Assembly: GCA_949130495.1 (NCBI GenBank)
Contig: OX422221.1
Span: 481,171,659-481,235,658 of the forward strand
Reading direction: 5' to 3'
From: Sambucus nigra
Lineage: Eukaryota > Streptophyta > Magnoliopsida > Dipsacales > Adoxaceae
Length of the DNA: 64,000 nt
In this document: piece after piece, positions 46,494-58,810 of the stretch
How positions within the stretch are numbered: position 1 is the stretch's first letter
Layout of the letters: every line of letters begins with the position of its first letter
Program-made: the position numbers and the translations under genes
The notes under the pieces: generated by a model
The model's input: only the letters and a program-made list of their open reading frames with translations
What the model was told of the DNA's origin: nothing
The model's database searches: none

Positions 46494-46990
46494 CTAATCG
46501 AGACCCATCTCTTTGACACGTTCCATAAGGTCTTTGGAGATAGTCCTTTCGTAAGAGGATTTGCTATGTTATCACTCGTACTAATGCGATTAATTGACAG
46601 TCTTTGTTTCTGAATTTCTTCTTTCACGGATAGGTATTTCATTCAATGTTCTTAGTTACCTTAGGAATGCCTAACATTTCTTCATAAAGAAGATTGCACC
46701 GACATTATCATAATATTTCAGCGGCTTGATAATAGAGTCGACAACTCCAAGTCCCAAAATGAAGCATGCTACAAACTCAACTTTCACAATAGTTAATGGA
46801 TGGATTGTGTTTCACTCGATCATTATATTGGTTGATAAACCAAAACAAATATACTTAAGCAAGAGTGAACTTTATACCATCTGTACAACTAGTAAATCTG
46901 AGTCACAATAATTGTTCATATTTAAATGAACACATACATCATAAATATGAGCATATAGTCCTTTAAGTATCTCATTACTTCATACACAAC
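46494..46990 (-). pseudogene. Copia RNase H C-terminal remnant
   Basis: Minus-strand translation shows VEFVACF, LGLGVVDSIIKPLKYYDNVG (where copia elements have ...IYCDNxGAI...), KYLSVKEEI and ISTSDNIANPLTKGLSPK. It then shifts frame into ERVKEMGLD and ends at TAG 46494-46496. This is the standard end of the copia polyprotein. The Cys of YCDN is Tyr here, and stops and a frameshift are present. Upstream reverse transcriptase and integrase are missing. Confidence 0.8.
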
Positions 46991-49900
46991 TTTTAAACCC
47001 ATAAAATTATTTTTATTCTCTACTTTCTAAATCCGTGTTTGTATATAGAGAAAATATATAAACTTGCTCCCACTGATCCTAAGGTGTATACAAATATACA
47101 ACTATTAAGAAAAACAATGATGTTATTTCTTAGAATACGTCATACGGGAAACATATGTTTATACAATGATCTCTTAAACATATATACATGATTTATGAAA
47201 CTCCAAAGTAGTTTTCACATCCATTTAATATAACTCTCAATCATAATGAGCCACTAATGTCTTAAGAATTCCATATCTTTAGATATAATTGAGATGGTTC
47301 ATTTATAACCTTTTCTTCATTAATGGTAAAATATTTTACTACAATTTAGCTTTATCTCATTTAATAATTGTTAGTTTGGTCTTGATGACCCCCTCATACC
47401 CGACTTTAGTGCATCAATTATGTAATTCAACGAGATTTTAAACTCAGTTGTAGTCCATTAGTTTCACTTCTTATGACTTTTGAAAATAAAACCATGTCAT
47501 TATTTATCCCTACGCCAAATTCATGTTCATGCAGATACACCACATAATCATCCAGGATAGTAGACCTTTTAGGATCTTCTTAATACTATTCATTATGGTT
47601 TTATCTACATTTCTCTGACGGTGACAATACTATCATTTAGTGGTTGATCTTTTATTTGTTCTTTGTTGTTTAGACAATCTAACAACTAAAAGAACAAGTA
47701 TTTATGAAGGTTATCGGTAATGGGATAAGTACCCTACCTTCCTTTATAACCATATTTCATGATTTTCTACTACCACTAATTTCACCTTTCATAATGAATT
47801 TGACTTTAATGCAATAAATACGTGTCAATGATAATTATATGATGTATGTAGGTCCACTTTAAGGGAAGTTTCTCATAATCTCCCACTTGGTCCACATAGG
47901 TCATCCTTACATTAGACATCGTAATACCTTAAGATCACAACTCGACTATCAAAATTTGTAAGAGACATTACAAAAATCTTATCCACGAAAATTATGGAAA
48001 ATAGTCTAGATTTAATTTGGCACAAGATTTAAAGAGTTTCATCAATAAAGCTATGATTATGATGCAAGATCAAACAAATGTTTAAAGAACTATGTCCAAA
48101 CTTTATTTTGTACAAAACATCAAAAGGAATACCATAACACTTGAAGAAAAAAATATACATCAAAAGATTCTTTAGAAGATATCCCTCACGATCAAGTCTA
48201 GACAAACATTTTCCAAAAAAAAATTGAGGGTTTATGAAAACAAATGGCGATTTGATTCCCCAAGAACAAAAGAAAAGAATCTTATTAGCATTTCTAGTTT
48301 GTTTTGTAAGAAATCCTTGCATCAAAAGTAAATACTTTCTATAACACAGTAAGTATAACTTGAAAACTCTATTGAGATGAAAAAGTCGTCTCAAATCATA
48401 AAAGATACATATTATCTTTATCATTATTAGTCCGAGTGTGCAACACGTAAACAAACTTAATTTGTTTAAACAAATTATATATGAATTTTTTAGAGAAACA
48501 AAATGGGATAGAATAATATGTGATAAGATAATGAGATAAATTGCTCACTTCATTAATGCTTTGATTTAACAACACACACATCGATTACATGATAATAAAT
48601 TGAGTGCATAATCGTGAGTTTTCTTCAGTAATAGCCGTGAAATATCGATTATATGATGCTTGTAGATTACTTTATTGGTTATAATGTTATTTCATTATAT
48701 TGTACACGATATTTGTGCACAACTTATTTTCACATACTATAATAATGTATGTGGTCTATGATGTTCATTCAATCACTCAAAATCGATTTCCTGTAAGGAA
48801 TAACCTTGCTTGAAGAAATAAAATCAATATACCCCATTAATATCTTTACAATTATAAGCATCATGAGTTACTACTACCATCATCTTTACATTTAATATTC
48901 ATTGTCATTCTAGTTGGGTCAGTGTAGTGACTACCAAATATTTCATAATATGAATATTACATTACGTAAAGACTTACATGCACAAGTCAATAAATTTTTC
49001 ACTTATTTTCATTAAATATCACATAATCAATAAACTAAATTATTCATGGCTTTCATAAACTTAATTGGTGATATGATAGTGAAAGAAACTACGGCATCTG
49101 CGTTTGACGACCATTATTACCTTCCCAAAATATATATGACCACTTACATTTTGTTCAATTATTGTAATCGGAATAAATGAATAAACAATAATATGTATGC
49201 AACATCATAAAGTATCATCATCCTAGCATTCAATATCATACATGGACCCGTAGACAACCAAAATATGCATGATATTAATGAATTAGTCCAATATTTATAT
49301 TTTCTGGAATGTAGCACTTTAATGAACACCAAACCTTGAATTATATAAATATTAGAGATACGAATACATGTTCAAATACCCATAATACATGAATAATTAT
49401 ATTATTGTTTATTCGTTAATTTGAAATTCACGAAAAATTAGACATAATGTGAAAATCAAATAGACAAAGAGTTTACATGAGATATTGCACAAATAATAGT
49501 AAATGGAAGACATAAATCATTTACTTTCACTTCATCACTTATGTATGAGTAACAAATCAGAAATATTGACCCAAATCATTCATGGTCATACTAATGCACA
49601 ATACGGTTGTAATCACAATTATCATAATAGTGACATATGTAAATATGACTTTTTAACATTGATGCCAATTATTTAACATTTACAAAAATTCCAATGTTTA
49701 TTTGATTCAAATTTCAGCATGTGTTGCGCTTCAATTTAACCCTATAACAAACATTAGGATAATCTGAAATGATTACAAGTATAATATCTTGACATGTAAT
49801 CTTAGTCTGTATTTGGCATTTGATTAAACTGAATGAATAGCTACTTATGAGTCTCAAAATTTGCAAGTCATGCATTCAAATATGCATGTATGCAACGAAT

Positions 49901-51237
49901 AAATCTAGTATCCGCACATATGAATTGTAGCCTATGTTTGACATTTAATTCAACTTAATGGGAGTACTAGCCTCAGAATAAACAATAATTCTGATTTTCA
50001 ACCATATGAATCGTTGGCCTGTGTTTGGCACAAGAGTTATTAAAACACGAATATCATAATATTCAATAATGTGAATCATTGCCCGTGTTTGGCACGAGAC
50101 TCATCAAAATATGAATATTAACAATAACATAAGTCTAATATCCTACCATATGAAATATGTTGGCCTGTGTTTGGCACGAATATTCAACAAAAAGGATCAT
50201 TAGAGAAAATTTTATCACAGTTCTAGATAAAACATACATGAAATATGCGAAAACTTAATTCCCCCCCCCCCCCCCCCCCCAAAAAAAAAAAAGTTAGCAT
50301 CATGGAACAATAGAAAATTACTCCAGAATCTCAAATATTCGACGGAATTCAATTTTTTTTTCTTCTGGAAGTCATAAACATTATTTATATGAAATCGATG
50401 CCCCCAAAAATATTATACTCAAAACTTAATGTATAATTAATGGTCCAAATATAGATGCATACACAATAATCTAATATTTATAATTATAGACACTTTCATG
50501 TCTTCCCCATCCAACATCATATAAATGTTATTGTCGAAACATCAATTCATAATTACATTAGGACATTTGCGCTACCGAATATAGATTATGCACAATAACC
50601 TAATATATCGAAATGTTATTGTCAAACACATAATCATACATCTAAAATTCAAAATTTTATATTGAACCCTTTCATCAATACCAAATATAACATGAATATT
50701 AGAACAACCATGAACATAAAAAACAGCCCCCGTGGTGAAAAAATACATAATATTTGAAAAATCGTAATTTTTGCCAAAAATAAAAAATTTGAGTTAGCAC
50801 CACAGGGATATATATAATTACTCCAGGATTTCAAAACAATTTGCAGAATTCAAAAATCAATTTTCTGGAGTGAGATATTTACGTCAACATTATTACCAAA
50901 AACGACAAAAATGCAATTTTAAGGGTCTAATTGACGTCAAAATGCAAAAGTAGGGTGGTGCCCACTGTATACAATGGGTTTTATTTATTTCGATGTTTTT
51001 TCGAACAAGTTTTGACCTTTCATTCTAACCAGTGAGTATTGACGACAAAAGAAAAACGTCACAGAAAGTCTCAGGCATACTTTAAGCGCATATTCAATGA
51101 CATAAGTTAAAACGTCGTAGAAAATCCCAAGTATAAGCAGATTTAATGACATAAATAAAAATGTCGCAGAAAGTCTCAGGCACATATTTCATTATAGACG
51201 AACATCAATAAGGAAAATCATGAGATCTTAAACTTTT
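46991..51237. other. Non-coding interior of minus-strand copia
   Basis: AT-rich, no pol or gag domains recognised. It holds a second CTCCCACTTGGTC block at 47878 (like the one at 46131), a C20/A12 homopolymer pair at 50261-50292, repeated CTGTGTTTGGCACGA-type motifs at about 49808, 49930, 50018, 50080 and 50162, and a 2.5-copy repeat of ACGTCRCAGAAAGTCTCAGG at 51055-51185. Small open frames (for example 48029-48454 minus) match nothing. Confidence 0.55.
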
Positions 51238-51251
51238 GCTCTGATACCACA

Positions 51252-51830
51252 TATAAAATTATTCTTAAGAACACCCTAATATTAATCACTAATACATTAA
51301 TATGATTAAACTTTATCATACAATTGTTCTTAATAAAAGTATCTTAGATCTTCATGTTTTCACAAAATACGTCTAAACGATATAAAATAAAACTTACCTT
51401 GATCCAATGCATTGATCAATCTTGTTGTAGAAATCTCTTTTAATCATCTTGATTAATTGCTCCATCAATCTCCCTTTTAGAAAAATTGCACTCAAATGAA
51501 ATCTCGAAATTTCTCTCTCACCTCAGAAATAGTGTATTATGAGATAACTCCAGATGGTGTAACGCTCATCTATTTATAAGGAGAAGAGGGCCGGAATCCT
51601 AGTCAAGGTGGACTCTATTTTAAGTCTCCCACTAATGCCACTAACCACCATGTGACTAACGAATAACATTCACCCAATCTTTTAATATCTTTATTTATCA
51701 CATTCCTAATTAATTATCTGACATTTATCAAGACCACATTAATAAAAAATTCATAAATTCAAAATTGAATATAATTGAAATTAAATAATTAATTTCAACA
51801 CTTAATATTAATTTTCAACACTATATTCTC
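51252..51830 (-). repeat. 5' LTR of minus-strand copia
   Basis: 579 bp; on the minus strand starts TGTTGAAAATTAAT and ends ATTTTATA, followed after TG by the primer-binding site TGGTATCAGAGC (plus-strand 51238-51249). Confidence 0.9.
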
Positions 51831-52057
51831 ATGCTTATTATGAGGAGAGGCTATTTCTCTTAATTATTTTTAATAACACGTGTGGGTCCCTGTCCCGCCC
51901 CGGGAAATAAAATCTTCAAAAGTATCTCTCGCATATATTAAATTAGCATGTGCCCGTGCCAAATGTATCCCGCCGAAATGTAAAACATGCAGTATATTCG
52001 GGGATGATTCAGGAATGTAATACTAATCTAACACTGTTTTTTTTAATAGCAGTCATG

Positions 52058-52510
52058 TTACAAATAATCATCAACCGAAATATTTAAACCCTGACCTTCG
52101 CTCTCTCCACCATTTTCTCTACCCTCCCACTCCTCACTCGCCAGCCTTCTCACCGTCATCCGGGCATCAACGGCCATGCCAGCATCGGAAGCGGCTCTTT
52201 GTATGTCCGCGGGCGACATCTCAGGCCTAACTCCGGCAGGCAACACAAGTGGAAAATTAAGTTTTTCTAACGCGGCCGGACCGCGGAGACAATACGCCGC
52301 TATGTCATATGCGGTCGCCGCTGCCTCCGCGGTGGCGAAAGAGCCTAGCCAAAGGCGGTCTTGGGTCCCCGGGACCCTAATTTCGGACACCCATTTGCCC
52401 CATTTTCGACAACGGACCCCTCTGTATTTCTTCTTTGAATTACTTCCTTCATCTGAGCTGCTCATTGGAACTGTGAGGTGTGATTTTGAGAAAGTTGATG
52501 AGAGATTCAT
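52058..52510 (-). CDS. AP2/ERF transcription factor, DREB/ERF group II-like
   Basis: Encodes up to 150 residues with one AP2/ERF DNA-binding domain at about 28-87: [19 protein letters not shown], then WLG at 54-56, [12 protein letters not shown] and LNFP. These nuclear factors bind GCC-box or DRE/CRT promoter elements. Val at domain position 14 with Val rather than Glu at 19, plus [14 protein letters not shown] at 98-111, fits group II (DREB A-5) small ERFs. No EAR repression motif is seen; the C-terminus is acidic. Intronless, as usual. The frame is intact and much more GC-rich than its surroundings. Start choice: a TATA box only 15 bp upstream of Met1 would put the transcript start inside the frame, so Met16 (52463-52465; [13 protein letters not shown]) may be the real start, giving 135 residues. 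It is the only clearly intact host gene here. Confidence 0.92.
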   Translation of the reverse strand: MNLSSTFSKSHLTVPMSSSDEGSNSKKKYRGVRCRKWGKWVSEIRVPGTQDRLWLGSFATAEAAATAYDIAAYCLRGPAALEKLNFPLVLPAGVRPEMSPADIQRAASDAGMAVDARMTVRRLASEEWEGRENGGESEGQGLNISVDDYL

Positions 52511-52524
52511 AGGGAGCAGGTTGC

Positions 52525-52531
52525 TTATATA
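52525..52531 (-). promoter_or_regulatory. TATA box of the ERF gene
   Basis: TATATAA on the minus strand. A start 25-30 bp downstream would fall near 52500, between the Met1 (52510) and Met16 (52465) codons. Confidence 0.6.
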
Positions 52532-52584
52532 GGTTGAGAATTTGGAAAGTCAGCTGATTTTGTGGGGTACACAAAAATATTATT

Positions 52585-52606
52585 AGTCAAAAATTTCAAA
52601 GGTCAA
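52585..52606 (-). promoter_or_regulatory. Two W-box motifs upstream of the ERF gene
   Basis: TTGACT (52585-52590) and TTGACC (52601-52606) on the minus strand, about 60-80 bp upstream of the TATA box, with 10 bp between them. W-boxes are WRKY-factor sites. Paired proximal copies would fit a stress-inducible ERF, but this is inferred from motif and position only. Confidence 0.45.
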
Positions 52607-55600
52607 AGTACAAGGATGAACGAAATTCAAAGTACAAGTGACGGTGAGATAAGATTGAATATTAATTTGTTAAGGAAAACCAAGAATGTTTCTAAAAAAT
52701 AATCTTTAATACGTAGGTTCTATATTGTAAGAACCAATATTAATTTAGTTCTTAAAATAATATCTATTTTAGTGTTTACTCGAATATATTCGTCAAATTA
52801 ATCATAAGTCTTTATTTTAATGTTAATATCATGGAATAAAAATATTTTTGAAAATATGATAAATTTAAAGAAAAATAGAAACTAAAGCATGGGCTTTTAT
52901 TCAATTATATTTTAATCACAGTTTACAATTGTTTCATCATGTGGTGACAAGTAGCAAATTGTTGGCAACATAGTTAAAAATCAGTTATAGCTCCGAACTT
53001 TAGCTATTTTGATCAAATTTTTGCTCATGGGTATTAAAATTTGTAAAATTGACCATTGTAAACTATGATCAGAGTTATTATTAACGTAAAAATAATATGA
53101 GGCCGATAATAGGTCTTGGTTATCAAAATGGAAAGAATTCGGGTTAGAATCTAGTCTTCAAATAATTATGAGGCTGATAATTGGTCTTATGCCCATTGTT
53201 CAGCAAAACGTGGTGTGGAATTAAACTGGAAATAGGCAAGTGGGAGGGGGTTAGTTGTAATATCGATTGTACCCATTTTCATCATCTGTTGCGTCACTAA
53301 TTAGAATCATAGATAATGAGGTCCAAACTCTAAATTTTACGTACACGTGAGTTTCATTACAAAAAAACATATATATTAATAATTGGTTCAAACACAACTT
53401 TTTATGGATGAATTTAAATGAATCAATTTATGATTGGAGCCAGACTTTATATCAGTTTTCCATGTTATTCAGGATAGAAATTACTCCGTCCATGGTCTTT
53501 GAGAGTAAGATGGAAAATTACAAGAATTACATTATTCTTATGATAAGCTTTAAAGTTTATCATATCTATAGAAGGTAATAGTGTTGTTGACAAATTATTT
53601 AATATGATTCTTTTGGACATATTTTAAACTAGCATGCAGGTCACCAGATACGTGACCAAATTTATCTAAAATGAATTGTTATATTATTGTATTCTGTTTC
53701 ATACAATATATTTTATGAATGAGAGGAGATTGAATTTGAAATTAATATCAAAAGTCAAATGAATGATATTCAATAACTGCAATTAATATTTTTAATTTTG
53801 AGAATACATTATAACTCAATTTTCGTTCAGTTTTATGACCAATAAACAAAGAAAACAAGTCATTGAAGTAGTTTAATATAATAATTCGAACTATAAATCC
53901 TTTTTAGCACTAAAATTATGAGATAAAAAATGTTCATTAGGTATTTCTAAATACGTGAAGAACACCAATCATGGACATTAAATTTTAAAATACAAATGGA
54001 TATGTCAAAGTTTTTTTTGTTTAAAATCAATCCCTAACTTATGAAAAGTTGTAAAGACATCTCATTAAAATAAATATAAGATGGAAAGTGCAAGTGAATT
54101 AAACGGTACGAGTATTTTTTTTAATTAAATATTTTTATAAATCAACAAATCAAACATGGCGTGTATTGTTCACTCGGTGTGCAAAATTGTGGTTTAAGTC
54201 TACAACTCCATATATATAATATGGATTTATTTAAAAGTCTACAACATAAACTATTAATGCGTTTTTGTTATTTTTCTTGCTTTAATTTGTCTTAGTGTGT
54301 GTAATAAACTTAAATTGAAGAGAGGTTTGGAGTCAACAAAAAAAAAATAGGATTGGAATTTAAGTCAATTTGTAGAGACAAAATTGGGTGAAGAAAACTT
54401 GAGATAAATGGGTCACGCCTAAACTAACAAACTTTGCCACGCAAATTTCCCGGAGAAAATTATGAAGGAACCTAACGTTCACATGATGTTTGGCTTTTCT
54501 TTCTTAACGAAATCAAATCCAAATATTTTGGTAAACGAAAAAGAAAAAAGAAAATAAAACAATCAGTTTAAGCCCATTTGTCACAATTGTAAATAGGGAC
54601 CGGTAATCTATGCCCTACACTTCGACAATCTAATGAACAAAAAAAAGGGAATATGGAATGAAAGAAATCCCGTAACATTAAAGAAATTCCGTAATGTTGC
54701 AACTTGTAAAACATATATGCAAAGTAAAAAAATTTACTGCCCCAAGCATATATGGTATTCTATGAATACAAATATAATCCGAGAATGAAGAAATAGATTA
54801 ATAGGTAGATACAGAGATAAGGAAATAACCAAACGAAAGAACTTCAACCCCTCCTTTCGAACAACTTCTAACAAAAAATGTGATAGAGGCCACCTTTATA
54901 GGATATAAATAGTATGTGCTCACTGTACGAAATCATTCTGCATACACTCAGTTTCCATTTCGATATGTCCATAATGTTTATTAAAATGTGTTGATTCAAC
55001 AATTGAACACATTTATTTGTACTAAGTAATTTAGGTAAGTTTTCCAAACCCCCATTATATAGGAAACACTCCAGTCGCTAATCCTATTGAGCTTGATCAT
55101 AATGATTGTCCAATCCCAACTGTTATGCTTATGTCAATCGTAAAAAGGAACTAAACCAACAGTTTCAAAGTAGAAATTGAAATAAGACATATAAATAGTT
55201 GTTGCCACCTAGTTATTCTCATCATAAACAAAAATAATATATTTTTTGAATCACTCAATATTATTAAAATTTAAATTGTATAATGAAAATTTTAAGATTT
55301 GGGAGACAACCAACATATAGGCGAAATTTCTCTCTTGCATTTGTTATCTACATTAGACGTCTACGAAAAAAATTCCTTAGAATAAATTTTATCATTCCCT
55401 ATAACTTCTTCCTTATATGAGATTTTCTATTGTCAAAAATATTGGGTTATGTTTATTATATTCTCACAAACATTTATTCAAACAGTTCATATGTAATAAA
55501 TGCAAAAAACATTTCCATAGTATCGTATATTGATATTTAAAAATGGTTTTAGGGGATAAAATAAAATAACTGAACATGATTTCTGCAACAAATAATGGAA

Positions 55601-56227
55601 TAAAATATCACATTGATAGAAATATCGTGTTACGTTTATTACATTGTCACAAACGTTTTTTCAAACACTTTAGAGGGCTATAAAAATCCTTTGAATATAT
55701 GTAATCATCCTATATTACTTATTCTCTTTATTAGTAGATTTTCTATTGACAAAAATATTAGGTTTGGTTAATTAGATTCTCACAACCTTTCATTCAAACG
55801 CTTTATATGTAAGGAAAGAAAAACAATGTCCATATTATCATATATTGAAATTTAAAGATTGTTTTGGGGAAAAAACAAAACAATGGAAACATCAAACATG
55901 ATTTTGACAATAAACAACGAAATCAGAAATTACATTGACAAAAATCTATTAGTCAAGATGAACAGACGAAAAAAATGAAGGAATTAGCTATTACTAATAG
56001 TTACGTGCAGGGGAAAGATAAATTACTTCAATGAAGTAGCATAGCAAATGAGACTGTTGAATGATGGATATATAATGGCCAAACTAATCGAATCATATTG
56101 CAAGAACAAGGAAATGTGGTAGAGAGAAAGGGCGAAGACGAAAGGGGATGAAGATACCTATTAAATTTCAATTTGCGTGTGAGAGGAAGAGCAGGTTGTG
56201 TGAGAGGAATAGCTGGTTGAGTGTTTT
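52607..56227. other. Intergenic region with a 316-bp imperfect tandem duplication
   Basis: AT-rich, no gene recognised on either strand. At 55421-55950 two diverged copies of a block starting GATTTTCTATTGWCAAAAATATT lie 316 bp apart, with a partial third piece at about 55601-55670. The distal ERF promoter lies in the left part. Confidence 0.5.
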
Positions 56228-58631
56228 TGTGACGACCCGGATATAATTATGATAGATTATATTTAAATCATGCTTACCTTATGTGATATGAAGAATGTGT
56301 TGTTAGTATATCTAATATTAAGCGATTATTGTTAGTATAATCCTACTTTCATAAATCATGAAATGTAGAATTATTTCTAAAAACAAGATTTTGTTATTTT
56401 CGGTATAAATGTTCCTATTGGAGACTAGTTTTAACCCTTATAATGTGACAATTAGCTCAAGGTGAAAACTATATAGTTGTATATATATGAGTTAGGTTTG
56501 CGGAAAAACAAACGGTTCATCAAACGAATGTCCGAGTAAGAAGTTAGGTCAAATTTACGAACAAGGGGCAAATCTGTCCATTCCCTTAAGTGGTAAATTG
56601 TCTTTTAGTAAACCAAATGTTTTAATTTGATTGGTTGGAAGGGAAGCAGCATTAGCTGACTTAAACCTATCTATTTAACTTATTTCTTCAACAAATATAA
56701 CCCTAGGTTCAGTTTTAAGAGATTTAAGCTTAAGGAAAGAGAAAGTAGAAGTTTAAGGAAGAAAGATTTCAAGAAAAGCTAGGAAAATTCCAAGAAAATC
56801 CTTAAAGTGTTTCCAAGGTATAAGTTTGTGATTAATATTATCTTAATATTGTATTATACTTATTTCAAAGTATATAAATCATGAATTAGGGATTAAAATT
56901 CCATCACCCTTTGTGATAATATGTATTGGTTCATATGTGAGGTAAGTGGTGTTTATAGGCCATATTGGTTTGTATTGAAACCCCTTGTATTCAAACTTGC
57001 ATATATTTTTGTGTACTTACTGGAATTCATAAATTCCAATTGGATATGAAAGTAGACTCATATATACATATCATATCCTAAAATTAGAATTTAACTCCTT
57101 GTGGTTGGGCCTACGTGATGGTTTTAAGTTGGTATATAGTTGCTATTTGGATATTTAATTTCGATATGCCCTGAGTTTTGTCAAGCTTTTGACCTAGAAA
57201 ATGAAGTCAAAAACTTATGAAACTTTAATTATGTACTATTCAATATGTGTATTGAAAATGGGTGAAAAATCATGGAAATTTTTACTAGAGAAAAATTATG
57301 AAAATTCTTGGAAGTTGAAGGTATAATAGAGGAGCTTGTGGGGCAGATTTAATAGGTTGTAAAGAAATGGTCATAACTTGCTCTAGGAAGCTTGAAAAAT
57401 TGCACCGTTACTTGTAATGGAAACTATATTAAGATATGTTTTCATATTGATAATCTTGGACACCTTTACATGTACAATTTATGAATATGGGATGGTTAAG
57501 TATGGAGGATAATAATTTGAGGCCATATTGGATACCCCTTGAAGGAATGTTTTTATTTGCTCCTTCCCAAGGGTATTTTGAGTACATGTTTCATGTGTAT
57601 ATATATTGAGAAGTATACTTTTATGTTTACTTGATTTTAGTTATAAATTCCTTATGACGTAGTTTCTAGGGTTGAATGTTCATGACCTTTTTAACATATA
57701 TAGCATTGTTTCGTCCTTACACATGTTTCATGGAATATGACTCGAGTAGAATTATATTGTTATTGTATAGTCATTGAAAGTTACATAGATATATTAAGAT
57801 AATACTTATGATTGATATTTCGTGCTGATTTAGTTGGATTAACAGGTGTAAGGTCAAATCAACCAAGTTCAGCTCCACCCAAGGGAAACGTGAATACATA
57901 GTTGACAACCTAATGTGAGTGTACTTACTGAGTTGATTTTGGATATGATGTGTATGTAATATATATTGAGATGATATGGCTTATTAAAAGTCATGAGATG
58001 ATATGACTTATTAAAAGTCATGAGATGATATGGCTTATTAAAAGTCATGAGATGTTTAGATGTTATGGCTTATTAAAAGTCAAGAGATGTTGAGATGTTA
58101 TGGCTTTATAAAAGTCAAGATATGTTGAGTTGCTATGCAATTCAGGAGATGTTAGGTTATTAAAACATATGGATATGATTATTTCCTACGGGCAGGAGAT
58201 GTGGGGTTTATTAACTCCGAATATATATATGAATTTATTTGGTATAGAGATGCATATATATTGATATGTTGAGATGTTAAAATAGTACTTTTACTATATA
58301 GAGATGTAGTACATTCACTGAGTTTTTAAACTCATGGTTTTATATGTTTGCATTTTCAGGTTCTAAAGATGCCACTGCCAGGTCTATGAGGTTGAGTAAG
58401 TAGTAGTAGGGACTTGTTAGTTTTGTTTATACATTGTACTAGTAGTAATTAAGTTAAATGGTATGTGAGTTCTGTTTAAATTATGTCTCCTTAAAACGAT
58501 TAGATTTTTTTTGTATTTCGCATTTTAACCTTGAAGTTGTTTCAATATGTATTACTAAATGAATAAATAAATAATAAATGTTGTTTGTGAACTATTTAGT
58601 TAATTATATACTATGGGGTTAGGGGGTGACA
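56228..58631 (+). repeat. 5' LTR of the gypsy element
   Basis: 2,404 bp from TGTGACGACC to GGGGTGACA. It contains a cluster of 27-bp then longer tandem units (GAGATGATATGGCTTATTAAAAGTCAT) at 57968-58128. No open frame of note. Confidence 0.9.
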
Positions 58632-58810
58632 ACTTGGTATCAGACCTTTTAGTTTTTATATTCTGGGGTTAGAGAGTCTAGAAGTGGAAGTGGTAGAAAG
58701 AGTGTGGTGTGGGTCATTTATATTAACTTGTTAGAAATACAAACCATTATGTTAGATATAAATGTTGCATTCTTGTTTCTGCAATTGTGGTTTATGACAG
58801 ATAGTGAGAT

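Larger units (their letters stand above)
45559..51830 (-). mobile_element. Ty1/copia derivative, minus strand, most of pol deleted
   Basis: LTRs at 45559-46128 and 51252-51830 share one orientation (minus: TGTTGG/TGTTGA start, ...TTTTATA end). Duplications CTATA lie at 45554-45558 and 51831-51835. On the minus strand the primer site TGGTATCAGAGC (51238-51249), a perfect tRNA-iMet match, follows the right LTR. The polypurine tract AAGTGGGAGAC (46129-46140) precedes the left LTR. Of the coding region only an RNase H tail (46494-46990) is recognisable; 47.0-51.2 kb is AT-rich non-coding DNA. Confidence 0.9.

Noticed and set aside
48029..48581. Minus-strand frames in the copia interior
   Set aside because: AT-rich, hydrophobic chance frames without domain or splice support.
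52176..52532. 118-codon plus-strand frame over the ERF gene
   Set aside because: Complement of a GC-rich coding exon; the minus strand carries an unmistakable AP2 domain.
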